Part shown: positions 8,593 through 17,706 of the stretch, piece by piece
How the letters are laid out: every line of letters begins with the position of its first letter
How positions within the stretch are numbered: the first letter of the stretch is position 1
Origin: Streptomyces filipinensis
Lineage (GTDB): Bacteria > Actinomycetota > Actinomycetes > Streptomycetales > Streptomycetaceae
NCBI RefSeq assembly: GCF_014649495.1
Contig: NZ_BMTD01000002.1
Span: forward strand, 1 to 64,000
Direction: 5' to 3'
DNA: 64,000 nucleotides
The notes under the pieces: generated by a model
Databases searched by the model: none
Told to the model about the DNA's origin: nothing
What the model saw: only the letters and a program-made list of their open reading frames with translations
Position numbers and translations under genes: made by a program

Positions 8593-9733
8593 ATGAGACG
8601 CGTCACCAAGCTCTCCTCCGCAGCTGTCGGCCTGGCAGTCCTCGCGGTCACCGGCACCGCCGTCGCCGCCGCGAACCAGAGCGACAGCGACTGGCCCTAC
8701 GCCCACCACAGCGCGGCGTCGTACACCCTGGCGGCTGTCGGCGACATCGCCTGCGAGCCCGACGACGCCGAGAACGCCGCCACCCCGGCGTCGCTGAAAT
8801 GCGGCAGCCCCACTCTGGGCGGCATGAGCGCCGAGTTCGCCACCGCCAAGCAGGCCACGGGCATGCACCCCGACGCGGTGGCACTGCTGGGCGACGAGCA
8901 GTACCAGGTCGGCAAGCTGACCGACTTCGAGCAGTCCTTCGAGCAGGCATGGGGCGGCCTGAGGATGCTCGAACGCCCGGCGCCGGGCAACCACGAGTAC
9001 TACCCGTACACCAAGAAGGGCGACAACGAGGCCGGGCAGAACGGTGCCGGATACTTCGGCTACTTCAACGGCCACGACCAGGCCGGCACGCCGGAGACCC
9101 AGGGCCAGGCCGGCGACGACACCGCCGACAAGCAGGGGTGGTACTCCTACAACCTCGGCAACTGGCACATCGTCTCGCTCAACGCCGAGTGCAACTCCGA
9201 CGCGTTCAACCACGACTGCTCCACGACGGACAGCGGCCTCCTCGGCCAGGAGACCCAGTGGCTCTCGAACGACCTGGCCGCCAACAAGCGTCAGTGCACG
9301 ATCGCGTACTGGCACCAGGCGACCTTCAGCGCCACGACGGCCTCGACCGCCACGGTGCCCGCGTCCGCGCCGGGCGCCGGTGGCGCCGAGGGCGCAGCGA
9401 CCGACGCGTGGTGGAAGCTCCTCTACCAGCACCACGCCACGCTCGTCCTCAACGGTCACGAGCACGCGTACGCCCGGCTGCGCCCGGCCGACCCACGGCA
9501 TCCCGGAGTTCATCGTCGGCTCCGGCGGCGAGGCCCTCGACACCCTCGCCGGCTCGCCCGGCAACTACGACAACCCCAACGTGGTCACCGCCCAGGCCAG
9601 CGCCTTCGGCGTCATGAGGCTCACCCTCAAGCCCAACAGCTACAGCTGGGACTACAAGCCCGTCCTGCCCGGCCCCGGCTTCGACTCCGCAGCGCTGCAG
9701 TACAGCGACTCCGGCAGCGGCACCTGCAGCTGA
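8593..9733 (+). pseudogene. secreted metallophosphoesterase, frameshifted near 9485
   Basis: The frame from 8593 encodes a signal peptide (ends near AVAAANQ) and a calcineurin-like phosphoesterase core: VGDIACEPD, LLGDEQY, PGNHEYY, and the late NGHEHAYARL. These are the metal-binding motifs expected of the family (D-x-H-like, GD, GNHE, GHxH). After LRPADP the reading must change frame to continue as THGIPEFIVGSGGEALDTL through to a stop at 9733, which restores the family C-terminus. A small deletion (not a multiple of 3) near 9485 fits. The gene is either a recent pseudogene or contains a sequencing error; no slippery sequence was evident. Confidence 0.78.
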
Positions 9734-9923
9734 GGCCCCAACCTCCCTTCATCTCTGAGGCGTGGGCCACGATCGAGATCAGCTCGGTGGCAGCCGTTGA
9801 AGCCACTGCGGCAAGCACCACCGAGACAAGACACGCCCCACGCGACCGACTGAGTTACAACTTTCCCTACGGGTTCAAGTGCCCGCGCGAGGCGCGGGCT
9901 GGCCCCGCGTCCGGCCCCCACCC

Positions 9924-10160
9924 GCCTCCGGCGGGGGATCGGCCGGCACCGGGATGGAGGGGCGCCGTCGCCGACCCAGGTCCGTCGCGGCAGATGCTGG
10001 GGGGCTCCCATCCCGTACGCCATCGACCCAGGCAGAGCCGAGCAGACGCGGCCCATGGCGTCCAGGTCGTTCGTACATCGGCGCGCTCCACCTGGGCGCC
10101 ATGAACCACGCCCGCTCCACGGTGTGTGGGTCGACGGTGTACGGGATGGGAGCTCGGAGT
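9924..10160. repeat. dispersed structured repeat, copy A
   Basis: About 235 bp alignable with 32579-32816. A 44-bp conserved leader (starting GCCTCCGGCGGGGGATCGG) is followed by a less conserved spacer and a 150-nt hairpin. Hairpin arms are 10004-10030 and 10127-10153 (25 of 27 pairs, one further G-T). An inner stem pairs 10054-10067 with 10090-10103 (13 of 14 plus one T-G). It lies between the broken phosphoesterase gene and a small membrane protein gene. It encodes no credible protein. It could be a non-autonomous mobile repeat or a structured RNA; both are inference. Confidence 0.75.
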
Positions 10161-10266
10161 GGTTACTGCCGGAGGCAACAACTCATGTGCATGGCTGTCC
10201 CGCCGATGAGCTGAGGTTCTATGCTGAGCCGGCTGTGTGAGGCCGACAGATGAGCGGAGTTCGCAG

Positions 10267-10650
10267 GTGATCGGGGGCTTCATTGCGCTAGCCCTGTTCG
10301 TGGCGCTGGCTGTCCGGTACGTCGTGGTGGCCGTCCGGCTCTGGGGACATCCTGAGCGCGCTCCCGATGCCGCGCAATCGTTCAGTGTGAGAGGGGCGCC
10401 CGGATGGGCCCTCACACGTGGCGTCGTGGTCGTTGCGGCGAGCTTCGTTTTGATGGCCGTCATGGTGATCGCGCTGGTCGTGGGACTCGCAGTCACGCGG
10501 ACACAGAAACCGGCCGAGCCTTGGTCGGGGATTTCGGCGGTGTCCATCGGTGGGATGTTGCTGTGCTGGCTGCTGATCCTCCTGATCGGGATCTTCAACA
10601 GGCCGCGGTTTCTGGTGCTCCCCTACCTCAGAGACAAGCGGCGGCTGTGA
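10267..10650 (+). CDS. small membrane protein, three predicted membrane segments
   Basis: A 127-residue protein starting at GTG 10267, with GGAG ending 7 nt upstream; an ATG at 10237 in the same frame lacks a ribosome site. Hydrophobic segments lie at about 2-22 (GGFIALALFVALAVRYVVVA), about 57-80 (VVVVAASFVLMAVMVIALVV) and about 97-117 (GMLLCWLLILLIGIF). The C-terminus is basic (RDKRRL), suggesting a cytoplasmic tail. No family recognised. Confidence 0.6.
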   Translation: MIGGFIALALFVALAVRYVVVAVRLWGHPERAPDAAQSFSVRGAPGWALTRGVVVVAASFVLMAVMVIALVVGLAVTRTQKPAEPWSGISAVSIGGMLLCWLLILLIGIFNRPRFLVLPYLRDKRRL

Positions 10651-10783
10651 CGCCGGGGGAGCGCTTGGCGATCACTCCGCCCGGCGGTAGCCACAAGAAA
10701 GATCGGAAGCATGACAGTCAGAAACACCCAGTAAGCGACTGCAGAAAATACGCGCTGACCTGGTCGCGACAGGTCTCGGCCCG

Positions 10784-11533
10784 TCACGACCAGGAGGGGG
10801 AATCGTCCAGCCGTTCCACGGTGAGTTGGTAGGCGTTTCTCAGCCGCGTGTAGTCGTAGAAGTCGCCCTGCGGCTCGCGCTTGACGGTCAACAGGCCTTG
10901 CGCCTCAAGCTCCTTGCGGCCCTTGGTCCACGTGTCCGAGGACAGGCCGTATCGCTGACGCTTCGCCGTGTGGAGGTATCGCGGCTCCGAGTGGCCTCCG
11001 AGGGCTTCCCTGAGGGCAAACAGGAGGGCCGTCGCCGTCGGCGACAGCTGGAGGAGCCAACCGCGCGTCCAGAACTCCACCGGCATGCCGACGTACCGGC
11101 CTTCGTCCCTTGGCTGCGTGTACACCCCTCCGTCGCCGGTGGCACTCAGCAGCGTGATCGCCGAGGGCCGCCCCCACTGCGGCTGGAGGTCGATGAACTT
11201 GTTCTCCTCCAGCCACTTCAAGTTGCTGGCGACGCGCCTCGGTCCCGTCTTCGGGTCGAGTGCGAGCATCTGCGCCCAGCCGTTCGGACCCGGCGGTCTC
11301 CGCAGGTCGAAGGGCTCTTTCGTGGCCATCATGGTGATGCACAGGTAAAGCCGGAGGCGCACCATGCCCCCACGCCCGCCCTGGATGAGCCGCGCGAGCG
11401 GCGGAGGCGTGTCGTCGTCCTCGGACGCTATGACGAACGCCGGCGGGAACGGGATGTGCCCCCGCCTCTTCGCCTTGTCCGCCGCCCCCCGCAGGTAGCC
11501 GAGCGCCTCGGACTGACGTCCATCGAGCGGCAC
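10784..11533 (-). CDS. winged-helix-like protein of unknown function
   Basis: A 249-residue soluble protein from GTG 11533, with GGAAGG 8 nt upstream. The middle (about 60-125) has helix-rich text followed by ASNLKWLEENKFIDLQ, and the C-terminal part (about 165-235) has TATALLFALREALGG, GLSSDTWTKGRKELEAQGLL and a strand, VKREPQGDFYDYTRLRNAYQL. Both resemble winged-helix DNA-binding modules of plasmid or phage proteins. The specific family was not recognised. It stands alone on the minus strand among accessory genes. Confidence 0.55.
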   Translation of the reverse strand: MPLDGRQSEALGYLRGAADKAKRRGHIPFPPAFVIASEDDDTPPPLARLIQGGRGGMVRLRLYLCITMMATKEPFDLRRPPGPNGWAQMLALDPKTGPRRVASNLKWLEENKFIDLQPQWGRPSAITLLSATGDGGVYTQPRDEGRYVGMPVEFWTRGWLLQLSPTATALLFALREALGGHSEPRYLHTAKRQRYGLSSDTWTKGRKELEAQGLLTVKREPQGDFYDYTRLRNAYQLTVERLDDSPSWS

Positions 11534-11831
11534 GTCTTTTACCTTCCTGCAGGAGAGCCCGGGATATGGGACTTACAGGGGTACACGGGGGTAACAGGAG
11601 TTTCTATGGATTCCGTCACGGCAGTCGAGAGACTACAGCAGGAGCGTGGAGCTCTGCAGCACAAAGGAAGATAGCTCCGTCAGTGCCGTCAGATGTGTCC
11701 TTCACGAACAACATTCACCCATTTTGACCTGCTGTTTTCTGCCTGCCAGCATCGCCTCAGCCAAGCAGGAGATCGTCGAGCGGCCCGCCGGGATGCTGCC
11801 GCGATTCCACTGATGAGGGGATTGATACAGG

Positions 11832-12029
11832 TTGTCCAGCCACGACTCATCGCTCCGGGGCCTCTGGGCTGCGGTCATCATGCTCGGTGCGCTCGTCGTC
11901 GCCATGCTGAGCGCGGCCGCTTTCTGGTCGGCGGGAGCACCCGCGTACGCCTCGCTCGGGGCGGGGGGTGCCACCTTCATCGGTCTTGCCACCCTGGGGT
12001 TCACCCTCAGGAAGTTCCTGACCGAGTGA
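11832..12029 (+). CDS. small membrane protein (65 residues)
   Basis: The product MSSHDSSLRGLWAAVIMLG and onward has two hydrophobic segments (about 11-30 and 36-57) with an Ala/Gly-rich turn and ends LRKFLTE. The start would be TTG at 11832 with only a weak upstream purine stretch, so the N-terminus is uncertain. A 13-bp hairpin follows 29 bp after the stop. Function unknown. Confidence 0.5.
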   Translation: MSSHDSSLRGLWAAVIMLGALVVAMLSAAAFWSAGAPAYASLGAGGATFIGLATLGFTLRKFLTE

Positions 12030-12058
12030 GGCCCGGTGGCGGTGAGGCTCTGAGCGGC

Positions 12059-12112
12059 CGAAGGCGGGCCATGGGCTTCGTGGGCTTCTACGCCCCACGG
12101 CCCGCCTTCGGA
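12059..12112. terminator. bidirectional hairpin terminator
   Basis: A perfect 13-bp stem pairs CCGAAGGCGGGCC (12059-12071) with GGCCCGCCTTCGG (12100-12112). It lies between two genes that converge on it (11832-12029 plus and 12189-12599 minus). There is no U-tract, as is common in Streptomyces. Confidence 0.75.
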
Positions 12113-12188
12113 CTCTCCCCCGAACGCCGCTGTTCGCCGGCGTCCGGGTCACCCCGGACCGGTCTCGTCCGGGGATCGGTCGCTCACA

Positions 12189-12599
12189 TCAGGTCTCACC
12201 GCATTCCCATCGGCCGTACCCTCCCATTTCCCCGCCGGGTTGGGGATGGCCGATGCCGGCCTTGACGCAGATTTTTCGCCCCTCGGGGAAATTGTGGCTG
12301 TTTTCGAACTGGATGGTTCCGCGTCCGCCGTTGTTCCAGACGATGAAGTCATAGCCTTCATCACCCTTCAGCGGCGCGACGTCGACTTCGAGGGCCGCCG
12401 AGAAGTTGTCGGCGCAGGTGTCCCTCAGGTAGAAGGAGTCCCCATCGGCGACGAACCAGCCCTCCGAGGTCCGGCTGCACGCCCCGTACCCGTATGAGTG
12501 AGGAGTGTTGACGCCCGCGAATGCAGGCGAACTTGCAATCCCGACGCTTGTCACTGCGGCTAGTGCCACACCCAGAAGTCTGTTCCGAGTCACACGCAC
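12189..12599 (-). CDS. small secreted protein
   Basis: A 136-residue protein from GTG 12599 (GGGGGA about 7 nt upstream). The signal peptide runs MRVTRNRLLGVALAAVTSVG to about SPAFA. The mature domain has four Cys (ACSRTS, DTCADN, KICVKAG, WECGE) that could form two disulphides, and many Gly and aromatic residues. No recognised family; neighbours also encode small secreted proteins. Confidence 0.7.
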   Translation of the reverse strand: MRVTRNRLLGVALAAVTSVGIASSPAFAGVNTPHSYGYGACSRTSEGWFVADGDSFYLRDTCADNFSAALEVDVAPLKGDEGYDFIVWNNGGRGTIQFENSHNFPEGRKICVKAGIGHPQPGGEMGGYGRWECGET

Positions 12600-12748
12600 G
12601 CGAATTCCCCCTTTTCATCGAACTTCACGTGAAAGGATCTCGCGCTCCTGCCGGAATGTCGTTAGCGCTGAGTGCACACCCGCCTTGGCCCAGAGTTCAC
12701 TCCGGTGCCGCCGGGCGGCATCACCGGCAGGCGATACCGGGCCGGCTG

Positions 12749-13114
12749 TCAGTCGGGGACGCAGCCGAACCAGTTCACCGTGTCGTGGTCGGAGGTGTAG
12801 CCCAGGCATCTGATGGTCCTGTTGTGCGTGGTCTCCGTACGGTCGACCGTTCCGTTCAGGTAGTCCGTCGTGTGGTGGGGCTGTACGAGGGTGTCGATCT
12901 CGACGGTGTACCAATAACGTTTGCCGGTCGGGATGGTGCAGTGGTGGCCCGTCACGTTACGGCTGGGATCGTCGGTCCACACGGCTCGTTCGGCGCGGTC
13001 GCAGTGCGCGCGGTCCGCGGCGCCGGCGGTGCCGGCGCCGGTGCCGAGCAGGGCCGTGGTGCCCGTGGCCACCACCGCGGCAGCGCCGAGCAGACATTTC
13101 AGGGAGAGGTGCAT
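12749..13114 (-). CDS. small secreted protein
   Basis: A 121-residue protein with AGGAGG 6 nt before its ATG. The signal peptide (MHLSLKCLLGAAAVVATGTT) is cleaved near GTAGAA. The mature part contains four Cys (AHCDRA, GHHCTI, IRCLGY, FGCVPD) and reads as an extracellular domain. It is in the same orientation as the next small secreted protein gene. Function unknown. Confidence 0.7.
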   Translation of the reverse strand: MHLSLKCLLGAAAVVATGTTALLGTGAGTAGAADRAHCDRAERAVWTDDPSRNVTGHHCTIPTGKRYWYTVEIDTLVQPHHTTDYLNGTVDRTETTHNRTIRCLGYTSDHDTVNWFGCVPD

Positions 13115-13244
13115 CGGGGGCCTCCTGGCAGCTGTGGTGACGGCCTGGAGTCGCTACGTCACCTTGGGGTGATAGTCACATTTGTCCGGGGTGTCCGGCT
13201 CGGCGGGCCGGGGCGCGCTCCTCCGACCCGGTGACATCGGTGCC

Positions 13245-13996
13245 GCCAATGCAGCAGTCCCCGGAGCACGCGTGGTAGAGGGCCGCGCCCGCTGTCGCCC
13301 CCGGCGCCTCCAGCACTCCCCGCGCCCCCGGCACCTTCCCACCCGCCGGCCCAGGCTCCACCCCACCAGCCGCCCCCTACCAGTTCGGGCCCGCGGCGCC
13401 CTGCGCCCCGACCTCGCCCTCGCACGCCGTGCTGCCCGGCCCCTTCGTCATGGGAGCGGCCGCCGTGCCGGGTGCGTACGCTCCGGTCGGCGGGCCGGGG
13501 CCGCGGCCGTACGACCCGGCCGGCGCGCACACCACCCCGGTGGCCGCGGGCGGCAAGGGCCGTGGCAAGGGGCGGCCAGCGCCGCGGTGAGCAGGTCCGC
13601 GGCGCCGACGGCCCCGGTCCCGGTGACGTACGCCGGGATCCTGATGACCAAGAGCCACGACCTGTACCTGGCGGACACCCCGGTGCGTGCCAAGGCGGAC
13701 AGCGGTACCTCCGACGAGGATATGGCCTACGCCGTCTACTCCTCGGGCGCCGTCCTCGCGCCCGGCACCACCTCCGGCAGCTCGCTCGCCCTGTCGCCCG
13801 TGGGCCGGCAGGGGGCCTGGACGTGTGCGAGGCGGCGACCGGCTACAGGAGCTGCCTCTGGGTCCGGGACCTGACCGTCGGTCAGCAGATGTGCGTCATC
13901 AGCGGGACGGGGCACGTGGCTCTGGTGACGTACCGGGGTTCGTCCGGGACGACGTCCGCGACGCTGGACGTGAAGGTGTGGCGCAACGCCGCCTAG
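13245..13996 (+). pseudogene. degenerate gene: Pro-rich linker plus C-terminal extracellular-type domain
   Basis: Three successive frames carry pieces of one protein. The first is a Pro/Ala-rich stretch (APGTFPPAGPGSTPPAAPYQ) running to PVAAGGKGRGKG. The second is MTKSHDLYLADTPVRAKADS through SSGAVLAPGTTSGSSLAL. The third is CEAATGYRSCLWVRDLTVGQ through TLDVKVWRNAA with a stop at 13996. The junctions near 13590 and 13815 need frameshifts, and no start codon with a ribosome site was found. The C-terminal domain resembles the tails of some Streptomyces membrane proteins or kinases (uncertain recollection). Confidence 0.6.
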
Positions 13997-14065
13997 GAGC
14001 TCGACGGCCCTCCGGAGCTCGACGACCAGCCGGCCGGTTCCGCAGTCCGCGCTCCGGCCTCGCTC

Positions 14066-15130
14066 TCAGGCCGTTCTCCTGCGGGACGTCGTCTTCTTCG
14101 GCGACGTCTTCTTCGCCGTGCTCTCGGAGTTCTTCGCCGTCCTCTTCGAAGCCGCCGTCTCCGTCCGCTTCGACGCCGCCGTCTTCTTCGCCCCCTCGGC
14201 CGCCTTGGACGTGGACTTCCGCGCCGGTGCCGTCTTCTTCGCGGCGGCCGTCTTCCTGGCCGTGGACGTCGACTTCTTGCCCCCGGTCTCCTTCGGTGCC
14301 GAGCGGCGCGGCGGCAGGGACCTGACCTCGGCCTGCGCCCCGGAGGGCGGCGCGCCGCGGGATTCGCGGGCCGCCCGCACGCTGTTCTCCAGGGCCGCCA
14401 TCAGGTCCAGCACCTTGCCGCCGGCGGCCGGGGCCGGGGCCTCGGGCGGGGCTTCGCCGGAGGCCTTCGCGGCGATGACCTCCTCCAGTGCCTCGCGGTA
14501 CTCGTCGTGCAGGTCCTCCAGGTCGACCTCGCCGAGGGTGTCCATCAGGGCGTCGGCCAGGTCCAGTTCCTTGTCGCGGATGGTGACGGGGACGTCCGGG
14601 GCGAGGCCCTCGGGTGCGCGGACCTCGTCCGGCCACAGCAGGCCGTGCATGGCGATCGCGTCGCCGACCACCCGCAGCATGCCGAGGCGTTCGCGGCCGC
14701 GCAGCGCGTACTTGGCGATGGCGACCTTGTTGCTGCGTTTGAGGGCCTCGCGCAGGAGGGTGTACGGCTTGGCCGCCGGGGCGCCGCTGGCCGCGAGGTA
14801 GTACGCCGCTCCCATCTGGAGCGGGTCGATCCGGTCGGCCGGGACGAAGGCGACGATCTCGATGGTGCGGGCCGTGGGGATGGGGAGGTGGGACAGGTCC
14901 TCGTCGGTGATCGGGATGATCGTGCCGTCCGCGTCCTCGTACGCCTTGCCGATCTCCGCCTGGGCGACCTCCCGTTCCTCCAGTTCGCACACCTTGCGGT
15001 AGCGGATACGCCCGTTGTCCTCGGTGTGGATCTGGCGGAAGGAGATCGCGTGGCTCTCCGTGGCGTTCACCAGCTTGATCGGGATGCTGACGAGGCCGAA
15101 GGAGATGGCGCCGTTCCAGATGGATCGCAC
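14066..15130 (-). CDS. ku: Ku protein (bacterial NHEJ)
   Basis: A 354-residue Ku homologue, which binds DNA double-strand ends and recruits LigD-type enzymes. The core (about 1-250) begins MRSIWNGAISFGLVSIPIKL, followed by EDNGRIRYRKVC and GRERLGMLRVVGDAIAMHGL. The GTG at 15130 is preferred because GAGGAAG lies about 8 nt upstream; the GTG three codons earlier is too close to it. The C-terminal about 75 residues are a Lys/Ala/Thr-rich tail (TARKTAAAKKTAPARKSTSK) of the kind seen in some actinobacterial Ku proteins, likely aiding DNA contact. It is divergent from the LigD polymerase gene. Confidence 0.95.
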   Translation of the reverse strand: MRSIWNGAISFGLVSIPIKLVNATESHAISFRQIHTEDNGRIRYRKVCELEEREVAQAEIGKAYEDADGTIIPITDEDLSHLPIPTARTIEIVAFVPADRIDPLQMGAAYYLAASGAPAAKPYTLLREALKRSNKVAIAKYALRGRERLGMLRVVGDAIAMHGLLWPDEVRAPEGLAPDVPVTIRDKELDLADALMDTLGEVDLEDLHDEYREALEEVIAAKASGEAPPEAPAPAAGGKVLDLMAALENSVRAARESRGAPPSGAQAEVRSLPPRRSAPKETGGKKSTSTARKTAAAKKTAPARKSTSKAAEGAKKTAASKRTETAASKRTAKNSESTAKKTSPKKTTSRRRTA

Positions 15131-15155
15131 GTGCCGCACCCTTCCTCGGAAACCG

Positions 15156-15227
15156 GGACTGCCGGGGCTGACAGAACCGCCGGGACCGCCGGACTGCCGG
15201 AACCACCGGACTGCCGGGACTGCCCGG
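15156..15227. repeat. four copies of GGACTGCCGG-like decamer in the ku/ligD gap
   Basis: GGACTGCCGG occurs at 15156, 15191 and 15208, and GGACTGCCCGG at 15217, all in one orientation within the 143-bp divergent intergenic region. The block sits just upstream of both starts, so it could be an operator array or a simple-sequence expansion. Confidence 0.5.
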
Positions 15228-15273
15228 ACACCGGTTGCACCGATTCCGACGGTTTTTCTGGGATTGTCATCTT

Positions 15274-16161
15274 ATGACGCCTATCACAGAGGTGGAGGGG
15301 CGGCGGGTCGCGCTCAGCAACCTGCAGAAGGTGCTGTATCCGGAGAGCGGCTTCACCAAGGCGGAGCTGGTGCACTACTACGCGACCAGCGCCGACGTGC
15401 TGCTGCCGCATCTGCGCGACCGGGCCGTGTCCTTCCTGCGCTTTCCGGACGGCCCGGAGGGTCAGCTGTTCTTCACCAAGAACGTGCCGCCGGGCACACC
15501 CGAGTGGGTCACGACCGCCGAGGTGCCGCGCTCGTCGGCGGACGGTCCGGCCCGGATGGTGGTGGTGCAGGATCTGCCGACGCTGGTCTGGGCGGCGAAC
15601 CTGGTCACCGAGTTCCACACCCACCAGTGGCTGGTGCAGACCCCGGACGAGGCCGACCGGCTGGTTTTCGACCTCGACCCGGGCGCTCCCGCGACCGTCG
15701 TCCACTGCTGCGAGGTGGCCCTGTGGCTGCGCGAGCGGCTCGCGGCGGACGGCATCGAGGCGTATCCGAAGACGGCCGGGTCGAAGGGGCTGCATCTGCT
15801 GGCGGCGGTGCGCGGGGGTTCGTCCGAACGGACCAGTGAGTACGCCAAGGCGCTCGCCGTGGAGGCCGAGCGGGCGATGCCGCGGCTGGTGGTGCACCGG
15901 ATGACCAAGAGTCTTCGGCCGGGGAAGGTGTTCGTCGACTGGAGCCAGAACGCGGCCCGCAAGACCACGGCCGCGCCGTACACGGTGCGCGCCCGCCGGG
16001 CTCCGCTGGTCTCGGCACCGGTGACGTGGGAGGAGGTCGCCGACTGCCACGCCCCCGCCCAGCTGGAGTTCCGGGCGAACGACATCGCCCCGCGCCTGCA
16101 GGATCTGGGCGACCTGCTGGCCCCGCTGCTGGAACCGGGCGCGGCGACCCCCCTGCCCTGA
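15274..16161 (+). CDS. ligD: LigD-type DNA polymerase/primase domain protein
   Basis: A 296-residue stand-alone polymerase (PolDom) of the archaeo-eukaryotic primase fold. It fills and extends ends during non-homologous end joining. The metal ligands are in DLDPG (Asp133, Asp135), with later conserved TAGSKGLHLLAAV and KVFVDWSQNA. No ligase or phosphoesterase domain is attached, which is the usual Streptomyces arrangement with separately encoded ligases. The start is ATG 15274. It is transcribed divergently from ku, consistent with co-regulation. Confidence 0.93.
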   Translation: MTPITEVEGRRVALSNLQKVLYPESGFTKAELVHYYATSADVLLPHLRDRAVSFLRFPDGPEGQLFFTKNVPPGTPEWVTTAEVPRSSADGPARMVVVQDLPTLVWAANLVTEFHTHQWLVQTPDEADRLVFDLDPGAPATVVHCCEVALWLRERLAADGIEAYPKTAGSKGLHLLAAVRGGSSERTSEYAKALAVEAERAMPRLVVHRMTKSLRPGKVFVDWSQNAARKTTAAPYTVRARRAPLVSAPVTWEEVADCHAPAQLEFRANDIAPRLQDLGDLLAPLLEPGAATPLP

Positions 16162-16182
16162 CCCGGGGCCCCCTCCCGGGGC

Positions 16183-16986
16183 CTACACCCTCCCCCAGGT
16201 GTTCCGGTCCCTGGCCATCGCGTGCAGCGCCTCCACGTCCGCCGGTTTCAGCACCCCGCCCAGCCGGGCCAGGCCCGCCAGCTCGGTGTCCTGGAGGATG
16301 CGTACCGCCCGGGGCGGGGCGGTCACGGTCAGTTCGGCCGGGCCCGCCAGGGCCAGCACCGGGCGCACCTCGGCGGTCAGGGCGTGGGAGGCCCGGTCGG
16401 CGGCGGCCCGCAGCCGGCGCAGCAGCGGTTCGGGCTCGCGGCGGCCCACGGTGACCATGGGGTCGGCGACCAGGACCCGGGCCTTGCGGGCGTACAGGGC
16501 GTGCACGGCGAACAGGCCGCCGGGGCCGAGCAGCAGATGATGGATGCGGTCGCCGCCGGGGAGGGGGAGGGAGTGCAGGGCGTGCCAGCCGGCGCCCTCC
16601 AGGGCGTCCAGGGCGCTGCCGACGGTCTCCTCGGCGGTCAGGGCGCGGCGGCGCGGGTCGGGGCGCAGCCGGTGCGCGGGGCCGGGGTCGCGGTCGAGGG
16701 CGACGAGCAGGGCCTCGCCGGGGCGGTTGGGGGCGAGGTCGTCGTCCGGGTGCAGGGCCAGCCGGGCCAGTTCCGCGGGGGTGGGGACCGGGGGCGGGCC
16801 CACGGTCACCGGGCCGGTCAGGAACGGTTTCAGGGCTTCGAGTACGTCGTCCCTGCTGTCCTCGGCGAGCAGATTGACCCGGCCGGTGTCGCGGTCGTAC
16901 CAGGCGACGCTGGATCCGTCCGGGCGGCAGACGTACAGCCGTTCTTGCCCGTGCCGATAGGCCGGCACCACGCGCAGTGCGCTCAT
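16183..16986 (-). CDS. NERD domain protein
   Basis: A 267-residue soluble protein. A central segment, ALEGAGWHALHSLPLPGGDR, then HHLLLGPGGLFAVHALYARK matches the nuclease-related domain (NERD) pattern. NERD proteins are suspected to act on DNA, but activity is unproven for most. The C-terminus (LARLGGVLKPADVEALHAMA) looks helical. It converges with the LigD gene; the 21-bp gap contains a short GC hairpin. It is divergent from the phosphatase gene. A link with end joining is only inferred from position. Confidence 0.75.
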   Translation of the reverse strand: MSALRVVPAYRHGQERLYVCRPDGSSVAWYDRDTGRVNLLAEDSRDDVLEALKPFLTGPVTVGPPPVPTPAELARLALHPDDDLAPNRPGEALLVALDRDPGPAHRLRPDPRRRALTAEETVGSALDALEGAGWHALHSLPLPGGDRIHHLLLGPGGLFAVHALYARKARVLVADPMVTVGRREPEPLLRRLRAAADRASHALTAEVRPVLALAGPAELTVTAPPRAVRILQDTELAGLARLGGVLKPADVEALHAMARDRNTWGRV

Positions 16987-17086
16987 GCGCCATCACCCCT
17001 TGACCATGGGAACAGGCGGGGTGCTCCTGGGGCAAGACCGGTTACCGTGGAGGGCGGCCCCGCGAGGGGGAGTTGGGGAGGCGCCG

Positions 17087-17596
17087 TTGCGGATCCGCGG
17101 AAAGCAGCCCGACGTACCGGCTCCGGAGAGCCCGTGGAACGAGATCGTGCCTGGTCTGTGGATGGGCGGGCACGAGTTCCGGGGCCGTGCGGGGCGGCCG
17201 GAGCTTGCGGTCGTACGGGACGAGTTCGATGTGGTGCAGACGCTGCTGCGGCTGCCGGGGTACGGCCCCGATCCGGACGTCGAGCACCATGTGTGGCCGA
17301 TCCCGGACGGCCCGCTGGACGGGACGCAGCTCGCCGGGGTGATCCGGCTGGCCCGGGCGGCGAACGAGGCCCTGGACGCCCGGCGCCGGGTGCTCGTCCG
17401 CTGTTACCACGGGTACAACCGCTCGGGTCTGGTCGTCGCGCACGCGCTGCTCCAGCGGGGGCATGCCTCGCCGGACGAGGTGATCCAGCTGATCCGGGCC
17501 CGGCGCTCGGCGTGGGCGCTGCACAACGAGCTGTTCGTGGAGTACCTGCGCGCGGGCCTGTGGACGGTGCGCTTGCTGGAGGAACTGGCCGAGTAG
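17087..17596 (+). CDS. dual-specificity protein phosphatase family protein
   Basis: A 169-residue protein with the signature CYHGYNRS: catalytic Cys106 and Arg112 in the C-x5-R loop, preceded by VRVLVR-like strand text. A general-acid loop candidate lies upstream at WPIPDGPLDG. The start is taken as TTG 17087, since GGGGAG lies 6-7 nt upstream; the ATG at 16985 has no ribosome site. It probably removes phosphate from Ser/Thr/Tyr or another small substrate; the substrate is unknown. Confidence 0.82.
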   Translation: MRIRGKQPDVPAPESPWNEIVPGLWMGGHEFRGRAGRPELAVVRDEFDVVQTLLRLPGYGPDPDVEHHVWPIPDGPLDGTQLAGVIRLARAANEALDARRRVLVRCYHGYNRSGLVVAHALLQRGHASPDEVIQLIRARRSAWALHNELFVEYLRAGLWTVRLLEELAE

Positions 17597-17706
17597 CCTC
17601 TCTCCCAGCACCACTCCGACGGGTGCAAAAAGGACTTAATACGAATTTCCTCGTCTACACATAAGGTGTACGGGGCCCCGACCGACCCCGACGCCCCAGG
17701 AGCATC

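Noticed and set aside
15156..15227. CRISPR-like array from the repeated decamers
   Set aside because: Units are 10 bp, spacing is irregular (down to overlapping) and no cas genes occur in the window.
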